Shown piece by piece: positions 10,043 through 19,106 of a stretch of 64,000 nucleotides of DNA (its first letter is position 1; every line of letters starts with the position of its first letter). The DNA is from Burkholderia sp. GAS332 (GTDB lineage: Bacteria > Pseudomonadota > Gammaproteobacteria > Burkholderiales > Burkholderiaceae): NCBI GenBank assembly GCA_900142905.1, contig FSRV01000003.1:310001-374000 (forward strand). Direction: 5' to 3'. The notes under the pieces were generated by a model that saw only the letters and a program-made list of their open reading frames with translations, searched no databases and had not been told where the DNA came from. The translations under genes and the position numbers were made by a program.

Positions 10043-10320
10043 CTCTTCCGCCTCAAAAAACGAAAGTAATTTCTCGAAACCGGCTTGTCTACAAGCCCCC
10101 GCGTATATCATTGATTGTTAACGGTCCTTCGTGCAATCGTCCAGATATGACCGCAGCCCACCGCCTCATATCGGACCAGTCCGAAACAGTTTTACCCCCC
10201 CCCAATGCCACGACCTGTGGCAATCAGCGCACCCATGTCCTTTGCACCCAAGGCGCCAAGCGACCATATGCGCTTTAATTGCAGCGCGGGCCCGAAACCG
10301 AGTACCCGAGACAGGATGAA

Positions 10321-10680
10321 ATGATGAAACGCACATTGATACTGAAACGAAAATTGCTGATGCGTCGGCGAGCGCATCCCGAAACCACTGGCAACGCGCC
10401 GGCCACGATGCCGCTACTACTGCTGACCGGTGACAGGACCCACGACGACGGGATCACGCCGGACGAACGTGTGCAGGCCGTGGCCATGCTGGATCAACTG
10501 CTGACAGCAGCGAGCGCCCATGGCTTCAGGCCGACCGACACGTTGCGAACGCTGCTGGCGAATGGCGACCGGTCGGCTCGCACGATCGCACTGGCCCGTG
10601 AGGCGATGGACTGCATTCCGATGCATGAAATCGACGCAATGCTGAAGTACACGTATCGACCAGGTCATGCCGACCGCTAA
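10321..10680 (+). CDS. Hypothetical protein, 119 aa
   Basis: The start MMKRTLILKRK at 10321 follows AGGA. The rest is a soluble, probably helical protein (DERVQAVAMLDQLL...ALAREAMDCIPMHEIDAML). No family is recognised. Codon use is like the neighbours and the frame is clean. A second frame begins 20 bases downstream, so the two may once have formed a small operon cut by the IS3 element. Confidence 0.5.
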   Translation: MMKRTLILKRKLLMRRRAHPETTGNAPATMPLLLLTGDRTHDDGITPDERVQAVAMLDQLLTAASAHGFRPTDTLRTLLANGDRSARTIALAREAMDCIPMHEIDAMLKYTYRPGHADR

Positions 10681-10700
10681 CCTGACAGCGAGATGGCAGG

Positions 10701-10997
10701 ATGACGGACGGACTGATTGCAGGCAAGGCGTATCGGAAGCCGTTCCATCGTGACGGAGACCCAGAGTGCAAAGACCTTTTGACAGCCATCACTAGGGAAA
10801 CAACGCGCTGCGCGATTGCCCCCATTTTCGAAGGAGCCATGAAGTGCGTTCGGGTCGGCCGCGAGGTGAGCTTTTTCGGGATGGACTGTGATCTTGTGTG
10901 CGCTACAGTTCACGTACCGTTCGACATTGCTTGGGTGCGTTGCCGAAGACACGCGCCTGTGAAGCGCCCGGGGAATCCCGGGGACTGTTTTGTTTGA
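10701..10997 (+). CDS. Hypothetical ORF running into the IS3 element (probably truncated)
   Basis: Starts 20 bases after the preceding gene, with GGCAGG before the ATG. It reads 86 residues before meeting the left inverted repeat of the IS3-type element at 10960, so its last residues come from the element. The native C-terminus is therefore missing. It contains GREVSFFGMDCDLVCATVHV. No family is recognised, and an antisense shadow cannot be excluded. Confidence 0.3.
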   Translation: MTDGLIAGKAYRKPFHRDGDPECKDLLTAITRETTRCAIAPIFEGAMKCVRVGREVSFFGMDCDLVCATVHVPFDIAWVRCRRHAPVKRPGNPGDCFV

Positions 10998-11032
10998 ATC
11001 ATGCCACGATGGCAGACCCCGAGTTCTGCATA

Positions 11033-11907
11033 CTAAGCGGCTTCCGCCTCGGCAGGTGAAACGTTGCCGAGCGGCGCGAGCAGTCGCCGATGATGATTGA
11101 ACCAGTCGACCCGTTCGAGTGTGGCCATCTCAACGGTCCGCAGATTGCGCCACGGCCCAAACCAATGGATCACTTCTGCCTTGTACCGGCCGTTGATCGT
11201 TTCAGCCAGCGCATTGTCGCAGGAATCACCCACGCTGCTCACTGAGGGCTCGATACCTGCTTTGGCCGGCCGATCGGTGTAGCGGATCGAAACGTACTGC
11301 ACGCCGCGATCGCTGTGATGAATCATCCCGTCCTTCTGCGCAGGCTGCCGTTCGTACAGGGCCTGCTCCGGCGCATCCAGCACGAAGTCCGTATGCGCCG
11401 ACGCCGACACATGCCAGCCAACGATGCGCAGGGCAAACACGTTGATGATGAACGCGATATAGACGGATCCCTGCCAGCTCGATACATAGCTAAAATCTGA
11501 CACCCACAACGCATTGGGCCGTTCGGCCTTGCACTGCCGCTGCACGCGGTCCAGCAGGCAAGATCTCGAGCCGTCGCTAAGGGCCGTCCTGATGAATCAT
11601 CCGCGCCGCACACCCCGCAGGACCAGCTTCTTAATCAACCGCTCTACCGTGCAGCGGGCCATCTGGATGCCTTCGCGTGCGAGTCGCAGCCAGACCTTGC
11701 GGACCCTCTAGACCTGGAAGTTCTCCTCCCACACGCGCCGGATTTCTCCGCACAGCATCGCGTCACGCTGGGCCCGCGCAGGCAGACGTGTCGGATCGCC
11801 CGCCGGGCCACATGCCGGTAATACGTCGACGGGGCGATCGGCGGCACCCTGCGGATCCGCTCGCCCCCATGGCCCTGCCGGTGATCATTGATGAACGTGA
11901 TCATCAC
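11033..11907 (-). pseudogene. IS3-family OrfB (DDE transposase), frameshifted
   Basis: Begins MITFINDHRQGHGGERIRRV and breaks frame near 11800. It has a stop near 11710 (QV-stop-RVRK) and a further frame change near 11550. It then reads through the rve domain with LWVSDFSYVSSWQG, MIHHSDRGVQYVS and ALAETINGRYKAE. The catalytic Asp-Asp-Glu set is therefore present but spread over frames. It ends NVSPAEAEAA, typical of the group. Non-functional. Confidence 0.85.
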
Positions 11908-12236
11908 TTCGGTCGGCGGTCAAGCTCCGCCTGTACGAAATACGCCGATGCCTTGCGCAGGATCTCATTGACCTGACACAACTCGCGAACCTCCCGCTCC
12001 AGCGCTTTCAGCCGCTCCTGATCCGGAGTATTACCATCAGCCCGCAAGCCACGATTGCGTTCGTCCTGACCAACCGAGCTGCGCAGCGTTTCGCCGGAGC
12101 AGCACATCTTGGTGGCTATCGACGCAATCGCCATCCACTGCGACTCATGCTCGCCACCGTGCTCGTGAACCATCCGAACCGTCCGTTCACGGACTTCCGG
12201 CCACTACGTCGGCGACTTCTTCTTGACGTTTTCCAT
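11904..12236 (-). pseudogene. IS3-family OrfA (helix-turn-helix) with in-frame stop
   Basis: From the ATG at 12236 the product starts MENVKKKSPT and meets a TAG. It then resumes as WPEVRERTVRMVHEHGGEHESQW, the N-terminal HTH of IS3 OrfA, and ends with a leucine-rich coiled coil (ERLKALEREVRELCQVNEILRKA). The early stop inactivates it. Confidence 0.8.
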
Positions 12237-12286
12237 GGCCCCCTTCTCTCAAGAGTTGGAGTCTCCGGAAAACCCGGGGCGCTTCA

Positions 12287-12848
12287 GTTGTCGAATCCTG
12301 AGCGGAGGGGTAATACAACCCTCCGGCGCCTCGCCGAGAATTTCGATACAGTCGGCGTGTATCAGAAACCCCGAAGCCGTTCATAGGTCTGCGTGCCGCT
12401 TATTGGCGTCAGCGCCATGGAGTGCGGCCGGTGAAGCAAGGAATAGCGTGGACGGCCAATACGGTAAAGACCGCGCGGAATCGCGCCAAAGTCGCGCTGC
12501 TGCTCCGCTTGCGGATTGTTCTTTCCCTCGCCGCCGCCGCGCAACCGGTGGCCTCCACCACGCCGTTGTGCATCAGTTCGCCCCAGCCCTGACTGCATGT
12601 CTACGGCGTGCCTTGCTCCGGCGGTGGGCTGACGTGGCTATCAGGGGACGGATCATCATCGTCACCGTCACCAGCGTTCTCATGAGGCCCCTTCAGAACA
12701 TCCGAAGCCGACAGGCATGGACAGCGCGGCAAGCGAACTACAACTCGTATAGTCGCTGTTCAGGACCTGCAAGTAGCGGCCACCGACCGACCGCGCAGGC
12801 CATTCGGCAGCGTTGATGAAGCGCGGGCCTGGACTCAGCCTACCCTTA
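12287..12848. other. Anonymous 560-bp spacer
   Basis: Lies between the IS3 end and the response regulator. A minus-strand frame at 12362-12598 (ending TYERLRGF) shows no family I recognise. No promoter, terminator or repeat stands out. Confidence 0.3.
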
Positions 12849-13541
12849 TCATCGCTGGAGATCGGCAGGTCCGCGAGTCAGGGCCCCGATAGTCGTTATC
12901 AGCCCCGTTTCATGGGCAAGACGAAAGAGATCCGCATCGCGCTCAACACCAAGCTTGCGCATCGCCGCCACTTTTTGCGTGCTGATGGTTTGTTTGGAAC
13001 GGCGCAATTGGGCAGCGATTTCATTTACCGACATGCCCGACAAATAGAAACGTAGGACCTCCGTTTCCGTGTTGGTTAAATCGGACACACGCTCCCAGTA
13101 CTGAAGAGCTCCACCGGACGGATTGCAAGTGCGCAGGTTCGGCGACAGATACTTTGCACCTGCATAAACCGCGTGGATCGCGGCAATCAGATGCCCGACA
13201 TCGTCGGTCTTGCTCAATACCGAACACATTCCCGCCTTCATCATCTTCGCGGCCATCGCAACATTGTCGATCGTTGTAAAAATGATGATTTTCAACTCAG
13301 GAAATCGACGTCGAAGAAATGACAGCATAGCCATTCCATCCCCATACTGACCACCTGGCATGACGTAATCACTCACCAGAATGTCGCACGGAGCCCGTGA
13401 CAGCAGATCCACAAGCTCCGAAGAATTGCGCGCGGCGCCAACCAGGTTGATCGTGCGGATGCCAGATAGCTCATGCTGGATGCCAAGGACCACCGCTGGG
13501 TGATCATCGGCAATCGCGATATTAATTTTCAAGGACGTCAT
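12849..13541 (-). CDS. RcsB-like response regulator (REC + LuxR HTH)
   Basis: A 230-residue two-component transcription factor. The start at 13541 is chosen for its GGAG site and because it places IAIADDHPAVVLG at the N-terminus. The receiver domain (1-120) has the acidic pair DD (12-13), phospho-acceptor Asp58 in LVSDYVMPGG, the YGDG insert typical of RcsB-type regulators, and KTDDVG at the Lys position. The C-terminal HTH reads LTNTETEVLRFYLSGMSVNEIA, then RSKQTISTQKVAAMRKLGV, where TISTQK is the RcsB-type recognition segment. RcsB-type proteins control capsule, motility and adhesion genes. No histidine kinase is nearby. A close paralogue lies at 21913-22569. Confidence 0.9.
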   Translation of the reverse strand: MTSLKINIAIADDHPAVVLGIQHELSGIRTINLVGAARNSSELVDLLSRAPCDILVSDYVMPGGQYGDGMAMLSFLRRRFPELKIIIFTTIDNVAMAAKMMKAGMCSVLSKTDDVGHLIAAIHAVYAGAKYLSPNLRTCNPSGGALQYWERVSDLTNTETEVLRFYLSGMSVNEIAAQLRRSKQTISTQKVAAMRKLGVERDADLFRLAHETGLITTIGALTRGPADLQR

Positions 13542-13783
13542 TCTGACTACTCCGGGTGCGTGCGGCTGTTCGTTGTGAGCAATCAAAATACCAAGGGCAC
13601 AGGCTCCCGGACGTAGTATTTGTCCTGTTTTTTAACGCGAATTGGGTGACATGTCTGATTTGCCGTCTACGAATCAATTCGCCCTAGGCAATCACACGAA
13701 TGGCCGTTAACAATGGCTTACACAAGGATTTGTGACCTTGGTCGGTCCAACGGCTTACTTTCGACTTTTACGTGGCGAAAGTG

Positions 13784-14135
13784 ATGGAAGAAGAAGTTGT
13801 CCTGAGCATCGAAGAAGCGTTTGGAGATTGGCGCGATGCACGTGGCCGCACACCGGGGTGCGATTTGACGGGAATCCTGCCGATGGCCTAGTTTGCAATC
13901 CTGTCCGGCGCGGACAACTGGGTGGCCATCCAACTATGGGGCGAGGCACGCCTTCGAGCACACTGAGCGGGTCCCGCTTGCCTATACGGACTGTCTGAGC
14001 GAACATCGGGAAGTCGATATAGGACACGGCCGCATCGAGACGCTGACGTGTGGTGAGCGACATCCTCGCGTGTTGGCAGGGCGAACCCGACCGGTGGCCG
14101 GCCCTGCGTTCGATCGTGATGGCCGAGTCCACGCG
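13784..14135 (+). pseudogene. ISAs1-family transposase, internally deleted remnant
   Basis: The N-terminal part (MEEEVVLSIEEAFGDWRDARGR, a stop near 13890, then FAILSGADNW and IQLWGEA) is joined directly to a C-terminal piece. That piece reads HREVDIGHGRIET and, after frame changes, VSDIL...RWPALRSIVMAEST. About half the gene between these is missing. It is a third, independent ISAs1 remnant in the window and has cut into the nitroreductase gene on the other strand. Confidence 0.75.
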
Positions 14136-14177
14136 CGAGACCGGCGACACCGGGCGCCCCCTCGTACAACGAAGCAC

Positions 14178-14320
14178 CAGTTCTGAAGATTGAAGGCGGT
14201 CGGCGACAACATGGCCAGCTGGAGAAGCCTGCGTACTTCGGCATACTTCATCCAGTGGCAGGCATCGAAATGCTTCACCGATCGTCTTTCGTGAATGGTT
14301 TCAATGACATGCACTGTCAT
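14178..14320 (-). pseudogene. Nitroreductase-family N-terminal fragment
   Basis: From the ATG at 14320 the minus strand encodes IETIHERRSVKHFD and LLQLAMLSPTAFNLQNWCFVVV-like sequence. This is the N-terminal FMN-binding region of nitroreductases (RRSxxxF, SPTxxNxQNW). Homology stops near 14180 where ISAs1 sequence begins, so about 150 residues are lost. Confidence 0.75.
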
Positions 14321-14357
14321 TCGCCCTGATGGGCTAGATCGATCGTACTGGTACCGC

Positions 14358-14996
14358 CTACCGGTCCGGCTGAGGCGTCATGCGCAGGTACGGGCGCAGC
14401 GCCCGGTAGCCCTTCGGGAATTTCTGCCTGATTGCTTCTTCATCTATTAGCGACGGCACGATCATCACATCGTCGCCGTGCTTCCAGTTGGCCGGCGTCG
14501 CTACCTGGTAGTTGTCGGTGAGCTGCAGCGAATCGATCACGCGCAGCACCTCGTCGAAGTTGCGGCCGGTGCTGGCCGGGTAGGTAATCATGAGGCGCAC
14601 CTTCTTCTTCGGGTCGATGACAAAGAGCGACCTGACCGTGAACGTCTCACTTGCGCTCGGGTGAATCATGTCGTAAAGCTGCGAGACCTTGCGGTCAGCA
14701 TCAGCGACGATCGGGAAGTCGATATTCGCTGACTGCGTCTCGTTGATGTCCCTGATCCATTCCCTGTGCGACTGGACGCTGTCGACCGACAGCGCGATCG
14801 TCTTCACGTTGCGCGTCCCGAATTGGCTGGCGAGCTTCGCCGTCAAACCGAGCTCCGTCGTGCAGACGGGCGTGAAATCCGCCGGATGCGAGAACAGGAC
14901 GCCCCAGCTATCGCCCAACCAATCGTGAAACCTGATGCGGCCAATGCTGGAATGCTGTTCGAAGTCAGGTGCAATATCGCCAAGATGCAGACTCAT
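14358..14996 (-). CDS. 1-Cys peroxiredoxin (Prx6 subfamily)
   Basis: A 212-residue thiol peroxidase that reduces hydrogen peroxide and organic hydroperoxides in the cytoplasm. The peroxidatic Cys45 sits in the diagnostic PVCTTELG. The preceding FSHPADFTP and the later SVDSVQSHREWIRDI and FPIVADADRKVS are Prx6-type. No resolving Cys is present, as expected. The C-terminal extension (YQVATPANWKHGDDVMIVPS) is the dimerisation arm of this subfamily. A strong GGAGG site stands 6 bases before the ATG at 14996. The gene is intact, while the nitroreductase fragment beside it is dead. Confidence 0.95.
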   Translation of the reverse strand: MSLHLGDIAPDFEQHSSIGRIRFHDWLGDSWGVLFSHPADFTPVCTTELGLTAKLASQFGTRNVKTIALSVDSVQSHREWIRDINETQSANIDFPIVADADRKVSQLYDMIHPSASETFTVRSLFVIDPKKKVRLMITYPASTGRNFDEVLRVIDSLQLTDNYQVATPANWKHGDDVMIVPSLIDEEAIRQKFPKGYRALRPYLRMTPQPDR

Positions 14997-15186
14997 GGTG
15001 TACCTCCATCAATGCAGGTTTAAATGAACTACTGGCTATTTCTGGTGCTCTATCTCATACAAGAATTTCGTGCGTGCATGTTGCGAATGAACCCCCTCGC
15101 GCAGCACTGGATATCGGCACGTTTGTCGCCGCACCGGTTCTCCCGCGTCAGCAATTCCATCTGCCCGAATCCAACCAGGCCACTTC

Positions 15187-15486
15187 TCAGGCGTCGGGGC
15201 GGCGAGCCCGGCTCTGCCTGAACTTGACGCGATCTGCATATTGCCGGTCGAGCAAGCCCCAACAGCCAATCAATGCCGCCAGCCCGATAAACCATCCCGT
15301 CCATGATTGTGCTGTGTCCAGCGCTGACGAGCATGCGGCGCCAATCGCGATCGCAGCGGCAAGCCCGAACACATACAGCTTGAGCGGTGCGCCACGGCGC
15401 AGTTCTGCCCGGCAACCATGGCAATATCTGGTCGCACTTGGCAATGGCGTATCGCAATGGATGCATTTGAGCTGGGGCCGGTTCAT
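15187..15486 (-). CDS. Zinc-ribbon membrane protein, 99 aa
   Basis: The N-terminus carries two CxxC pairs (LKCIHCDTPL and RYCHGCRAEL) that form a zinc ribbon of the double-zinc-ribbon type. Two membrane segments follow (LYVFGLAAAIAIGAACSS and GWFIGLAALIGCWGLL) and then a basic tail. The start at 15486 (MNRPQLKC) is preferred because the ribbon follows at once. A GTG at 15516 in the same frame would add ten residues. Function unknown. Such proteins are common orphan membrane proteins in beta-proteobacteria. Confidence 0.65.
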   Translation of the reverse strand: MNRPQLKCIHCDTPLPSATRYCHGCRAELRRGAPLKLYVFGLAAAIAIGAACSSALDTAQSWTGWFIGLAALIGCWGLLDRQYADRVKFRQSRARRPDA

Positions 15487-15578
15487 CGGAGGTCCGTTAC
15501 ACGAGTTGAAAGACACCGACCTGCTGGCGGTACTGCTGATGCCAGCGATCGGTCCATCGGCCGCTGCGCCGACATAGG

Positions 15579-16224
15579 CTATTTCTGGTGTCCGATGGCA
15601 TGCAGGAATTCAGCGCGCGCCTGCCCGTCGTCGCCAAATGTACCCGCGTAACACTGGGTGACGACGCGTTCGTCACCGCGCCAGTTCTCGCCCATCAGCA
15701 GGCACAGTTGTTCGGTCTCAATCAGACAGGCGGCGCCGCGAGCCCGCCCATGCGTGATGAGCGCATTCGCGATCTCGTTCGTGATCCATTCCTGGTAGGT
15801 GTAGCGATGACTGATGGCATCGATGATTCGTGCTATGCGGCCAAAGCCGTGCAGGCGTCCGCCCGGAAGATAGGCGACGTGTGCGATGCCACGGAACGGT
15901 AGGAGGTGATGCGGGCAAACGCCGTGCACCGCGATGCTGCGAATAATGACCATATCGCGGCGCGCATCTGCAAAGCCGGTGCCAAGTACCTCAGCCGGGT
16001 CCGCGTCGTAGCCGTCCAGCAGGCGCTGTTGCCAGAGTTCGCGCACGCGCTGGGGCCGTCCTGTCCATGTGCACCGGATCAACGTTAATGCCGCTGGCCT
16101 CAAGCATGCTGGAGACCGCCAGTTCAAATGCGGGGGCATTGAACGCACGCGTGCGTCGGATTCCATATCCGTGCAGATCTGGATGGGACGGGTAAACAGA
16201 GTCATGCTGATCTGCAAAAGACAT
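15579..16224 (-). pseudogene. folE: GTP cyclohydrolase I with a single-base frameshift
   Basis: FolE converts GTP to dihydroneopterin triphosphate, the first step of folate and pterin synthesis. The N-terminal third (from MSFADQHD at 16224 through AFELAVSSMLEASGINVDPVHMDRT) and the rest (PQRVRELWQQRLLDGYDADPAEVLGTGF onward) lie in different frames. One extra G in the run at about 16052-16057 separates them. Downstream of that base the enzyme looks complete, with zinc/active-site HGVCPHHLLPF, YLPGGRLHGFGRIAR, SHRYTYQEW and the terminal block to AIGHQK. With one indel the gene is either newly inactivated or affected by a sequencing error. Confidence 0.85.
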
Positions 16225-16319
16225 TAGGTTTCCAAAATGCGACGCCCTGTCGAACGAGGGCGAGTTTGCTTCCCGGACGTCCGACGGACAATTGGTCCAC
16301 TTCGCAACGAAGCCCAGTT

Positions 16320-16470
16320 TCATCCGTTGTCCGCGTCAAGAACCGATGCGGAGACCATCACGCCAATCATCGCGCCCGCCAGCGGTCCCGCCGATTGAAC
16401 CATCACCTGTTGCCAAGCCAGCCCCGATCGCAGCACCCAGGAAGATGCGCAAAAGAGTAGTAGACAGCAT
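16320..16470 (-). pseudogene. Small glycine-zipper membrane protein, probably frameshifted
   Basis: From an ATG at 16470 the product reads MLSTTLLRIFLGAAIGAGLATGDGS. A frame change near 16390 is needed to continue as AGAMIGVMVSASVLDADNG and stop at 16320. The repeated small residues suggest a two-helix glycine-zipper protein of the envelope. The call depends on accepting the frameshift. Unshifted, the frame ends in an unconvincing polar tail at 16336. Confidence 0.3.
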
Positions 16471-16959
16471 GCAGAGCAGAGCTGTTATCCTGTTTTTTTC
16501 ACGTTCGATACTCGACTCGAACGTTCGGAAACACCGGCCTCTTTTCTGTATGGCCTCCCCTTCCCCGCCGTCGATCATGTGCTAAACATCAGAGAGCAGA
16601 ACCTGCAAAAAGGGACAACAAACGACCCAGCAGAGAGACTGTTTCGACGCGGGTGAGCACACCCGGGCCATTGCACATGCAAAATCCCATAAATCCCCAT
16701 GATACTTTTAATGCGCAGAGGATCGCGTCGCATGACGAACGGCACAAGTGTGATGCTGATCAGCGCCAGCCTGAAGGCGAAGAACTGGAGAGCACGCCAA
16801 AAGTCCGTGATGAAACGTCGGAGTGTGTGATACGCGAAAACCATGTTGATTCACGCATGATAAGGATATGCACGGATGAATTCCATGAGACAGGTCCTAA
16901 AACTCTGCTTCCGTTTCGCGGAACGTTGTCCAAAGGCACGGAAGCCCGGAAGAGCGATT
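16471..16959. other. Spacer with a small palindrome
   Basis: No gene is supported. An 8-bp inverted repeat ACGTTCGA / TCGAACGT with an 8-base loop lies at 16501-16524 beside a run of seven T. On the minus strand this becomes an A-run after the hairpin, so it is not a standard terminator. Confidence 0.3.
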
Positions 16960-17640
16960 TCCGATGCATTTCCATCGGATGATGGAGCCTCGTTGAACGG
17001 GGCGAGTTCGGAGTTGAGAGGCGATGAACGGCTGGCTGACGGGGGGCGCGCGCTCATCGACTTGAACGAAACAAGAATCCGCGCCGTTGAACAGGTGCGC
17101 GCGATACTCGACAGCACCGAGACGCGGAAATTTGTTCCCGCTACGGACGCGCACGCGCGCTGCGCATGGATCGCATCGGTGCTGGACCGGCGGCATTATC
17201 GCCAGATGAAGCGCGCTAACTGGTGGTTGGTATTGTGCTATCTGCGCCGTTTCAGTGGCTTCAGCCGCGCACATGTCAACCGGCTTGTGCGGCGCTGACT
17301 CGGCAGCAACTGGTTCGCCCCCAAGGACGCGCCCTCGAACGCCGTTGCGCGGCGATACACGGAGGCTCACCTGGGTCCGCTGGCGCAAGTCGAGCGGGAG
17401 TATGGCCGGCTCTCGGCACCGGCCGCGGTGGAAGTGCTTCGGCGCATGTATCAGGTGTACAGCGACGAACGCTTTGTAACCTCCGGCACCTGTCGCCGTC
17501 GCACCTCTACAACCTCCGCCGCGCGCCCGCACGGGAGAACCGTCCTGGCCGCATTCCCATCGATAGCGTCCATCAGGGCAACCTTCACGGCCGCCGAGGC
17601 ATGTCAACTCTGGCATCCGCACTTCGGCAACGGTTCACCG
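16960..17640 (+). pseudogene. rve-type transposase/integrase remnant, copy 1
   Basis: The + strand encodes DLNETRIRAVEQVRAIL, TDAHARCAWIASVLDRR and LCYLRRFSGFSRAHVNRLVRR, then stops. In another frame it continues YTEAHLGPLAQVEREYGRLSAP, VEVLRRMYQVYSDERFV and LRHLSPSHLYNLRRAPA, then IPIDSVHQGNLHG. This is the N-terminal HTH region and the start of the rve catalytic core (Asp of the D-x-VHQG motif). The remaining core is missing. A second decayed copy lies inverted at 48270-48910. Both copies share a left end with the dyad GATGCATTTCCATC. Confidence 0.7.
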
Positions 17641-18235
17641 TTCGTATCTCGCTGATGTAGAACACGAAGTGCTACTCGGAAATGAGGTCCGGGTTGTTCC
17701 GCGCGTCGCACGTGCACAGGAACACAGACACGTCGAGATCGAATCCGAATCCGTGTCCGTCGCTTTCGCATCTCAACCGAAGCAGATGCGAAATTTCTGC
17801 GTGCCGGGCGCCACTTCCGACAGGCCAACGTGAGCGCCCTTCGACAAGATGATGATCTGAACATCTCCTGCTGGAACCCGCCGATCCGATGGGGTGGCAT
17901 AGCCGGGGTTTGCATCACAGCCCTCTTCTTCCATGAGCATAGTCTGCCCAGGCCACTTACAGAGCGGCAATCGATTTCCTCCGCATCTCGTTGCTAGAGC
18001 GTATGGCGGGGAGCCAAGGGCAGGCGAAGCCTGGCGTGCCGAATCCTCGAAACTGGGAAGATGCAATATGCTGGCGAATGTTGGTGAGCGCGCGGTGTCG
18101 CGCTTACCAACATACATGCACATTCCATGTTGCCTGGTAATTGCCGCAATCGAATCTACGTCCCTGCACGAAGCCGGCCGTGACGCTCGCGAGATGATCC
18201 AATGTCGCCGGGTAGCGAGGCTCGGTCGCCCGCGC
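17641..18235. other. Anonymous 595-bp spacer
   Basis: A minus-strand frame at 17773-18123 contains GDVQIIILSKGAHVGLSEV but has no start context or family I recognise. Otherwise nothing is seen. The sequence immediately right is the 3' end of a group II intron. Confidence 0.3.
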
Positions 18236-18960
18236 CTAGCTACCTAAGAACTGTACGTGCAAGTTTCCCTGCATACAGATCAAGCCTCTGCCAGGACATC
18301 TTTCGACACCCGCTTTCACAACTGATTTCCGGCGTACTTTTGGATTCCATGACAACCGCGATGGTGGAGTTGAACTGTTGCCCGCTGCAATCGACCCACC
18401 GTCGGTTCTTTTCACAATGAAGCGGGTGACCCAAGGGGTACCTGTTGCGATCGGTTCCTGACAGGTCAGACACAGGCGATCCTGCCTCAGCCAGACCCGG
18501 TAGCGCCTCGCGCGGCCCCGTGGCAGGTTCATCATCCTCTTGCCCCATCGGGGCTCGAAGTATGGGTCCCACTGTGGGTCGTTCGGATTGGGTCCGGCCT
18601 TGATCTTGACATGCCGCTTTATCGGCGTGTCCGCCGCTTTCAGCAGGACAAGTTCCTTCTTCCTCCCATCCTCTTGTTTGTCGGTTGTGGCAAATACCCA
18701 GTTGCGGGTGCCTTGGGTTTTGAAGTATATATCTCTGACCCAGCGGGCTCCTTTCTCTGGATGCCATCGAACCGCCCATTGCCACAGCATTGACCAGACA
18801 TACGTATCAACCCGAGTAAAGGTTTCCTTGGCGACCGCATGGCGGTGATAGTTTGCCCAGCCCCGCAGAATCGGGGGAGCAGGCGTATCAAGCTTATTTG
18901 TTTGGCCGTCTCGTTGCCTTTGATCACGTCTTCCAACCGCAACTGACATCCTCAGGACCG
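18236..18960 (-). pseudogene. Group II intron reverse transcriptase, C-terminal (maturase X + HNH) remnant
   Basis: The minus strand carries the maturase domain X signature (ILRGWANYHRHAVAKETFTRVD, then MLWQWAVRWHP) and DTPIKRHVKIKAGPNPNDPQWDPYFE. An HNH-like segment follows (RLCLTCQEPI...TPWVTRFIVKRTDGG), with the second zinc/catalytic half lost. The segment before ILRGW (DVIKGNETAKQISLIRLL) is in a different frame, so a frameshift lies near 18895. The palm domain with the catalytic YADD is absent. The gene is a 5'-truncated group II intron ORF, as expected of an incompletely reverse-transcribed insertion or a deletion. Confidence 0.8.
18243..18290 (-). ncRNA. Group II intron domain V hairpin
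   Basis: On the minus strand, CTGTATGCAGG-GAAA-CTTGCACGTACAG forms a stem with a GAAA tetraloop and an internal mismatch, about 30 bases after the maturase reading frame loses homology. This size, loop and position match bacterial group II domain V, the catalytic core helix. Only the 3' end of the ribozyme is present, so it cannot splice alone. Confidence 0.65.
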
Positions 18961-19106
18961 GCGCATGCGTGCCGTTGCACAGTGGCGAAGTGGCGGCCAG
19001 GCATTCAAGACCCCGACGGCTCTCCGTCAGTTTGAAGCATCGTTGAGAACAGGCTTCCGATAGGGACGTAGTGGCGACACGCACATCAGACGCTTCTCAT
19101 TTCCAG

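Larger units (their letters stand above)
10960..12286 (-). mobile_element. IS3-family insertion sequence with inverted repeats, inactivated
   Basis: The two ends are imperfect inverted repeats. TGAAGCGCCCGGGGAATC... begins at 10960, and the complement of TGAAGCGCCCCGGGTTTTCC... ends at 12286. About 21 of 27 positions match. The 1327-bp element carries orfA and orfB in the usual two-frame arrangement on the minus strand. No obvious target-site duplication flanks it (CCTG left, GTTG right), so either the duplication has decayed or the flanks have been rearranged. Confidence 0.8.

Noticed and set aside
16501..16524. 8-bp palindrome beside a T-run, considered as a terminator
   Set aside because: The T-run precedes the hairpin on the plus strand and becomes an A-run after it on the minus strand, so it fits neither direction.
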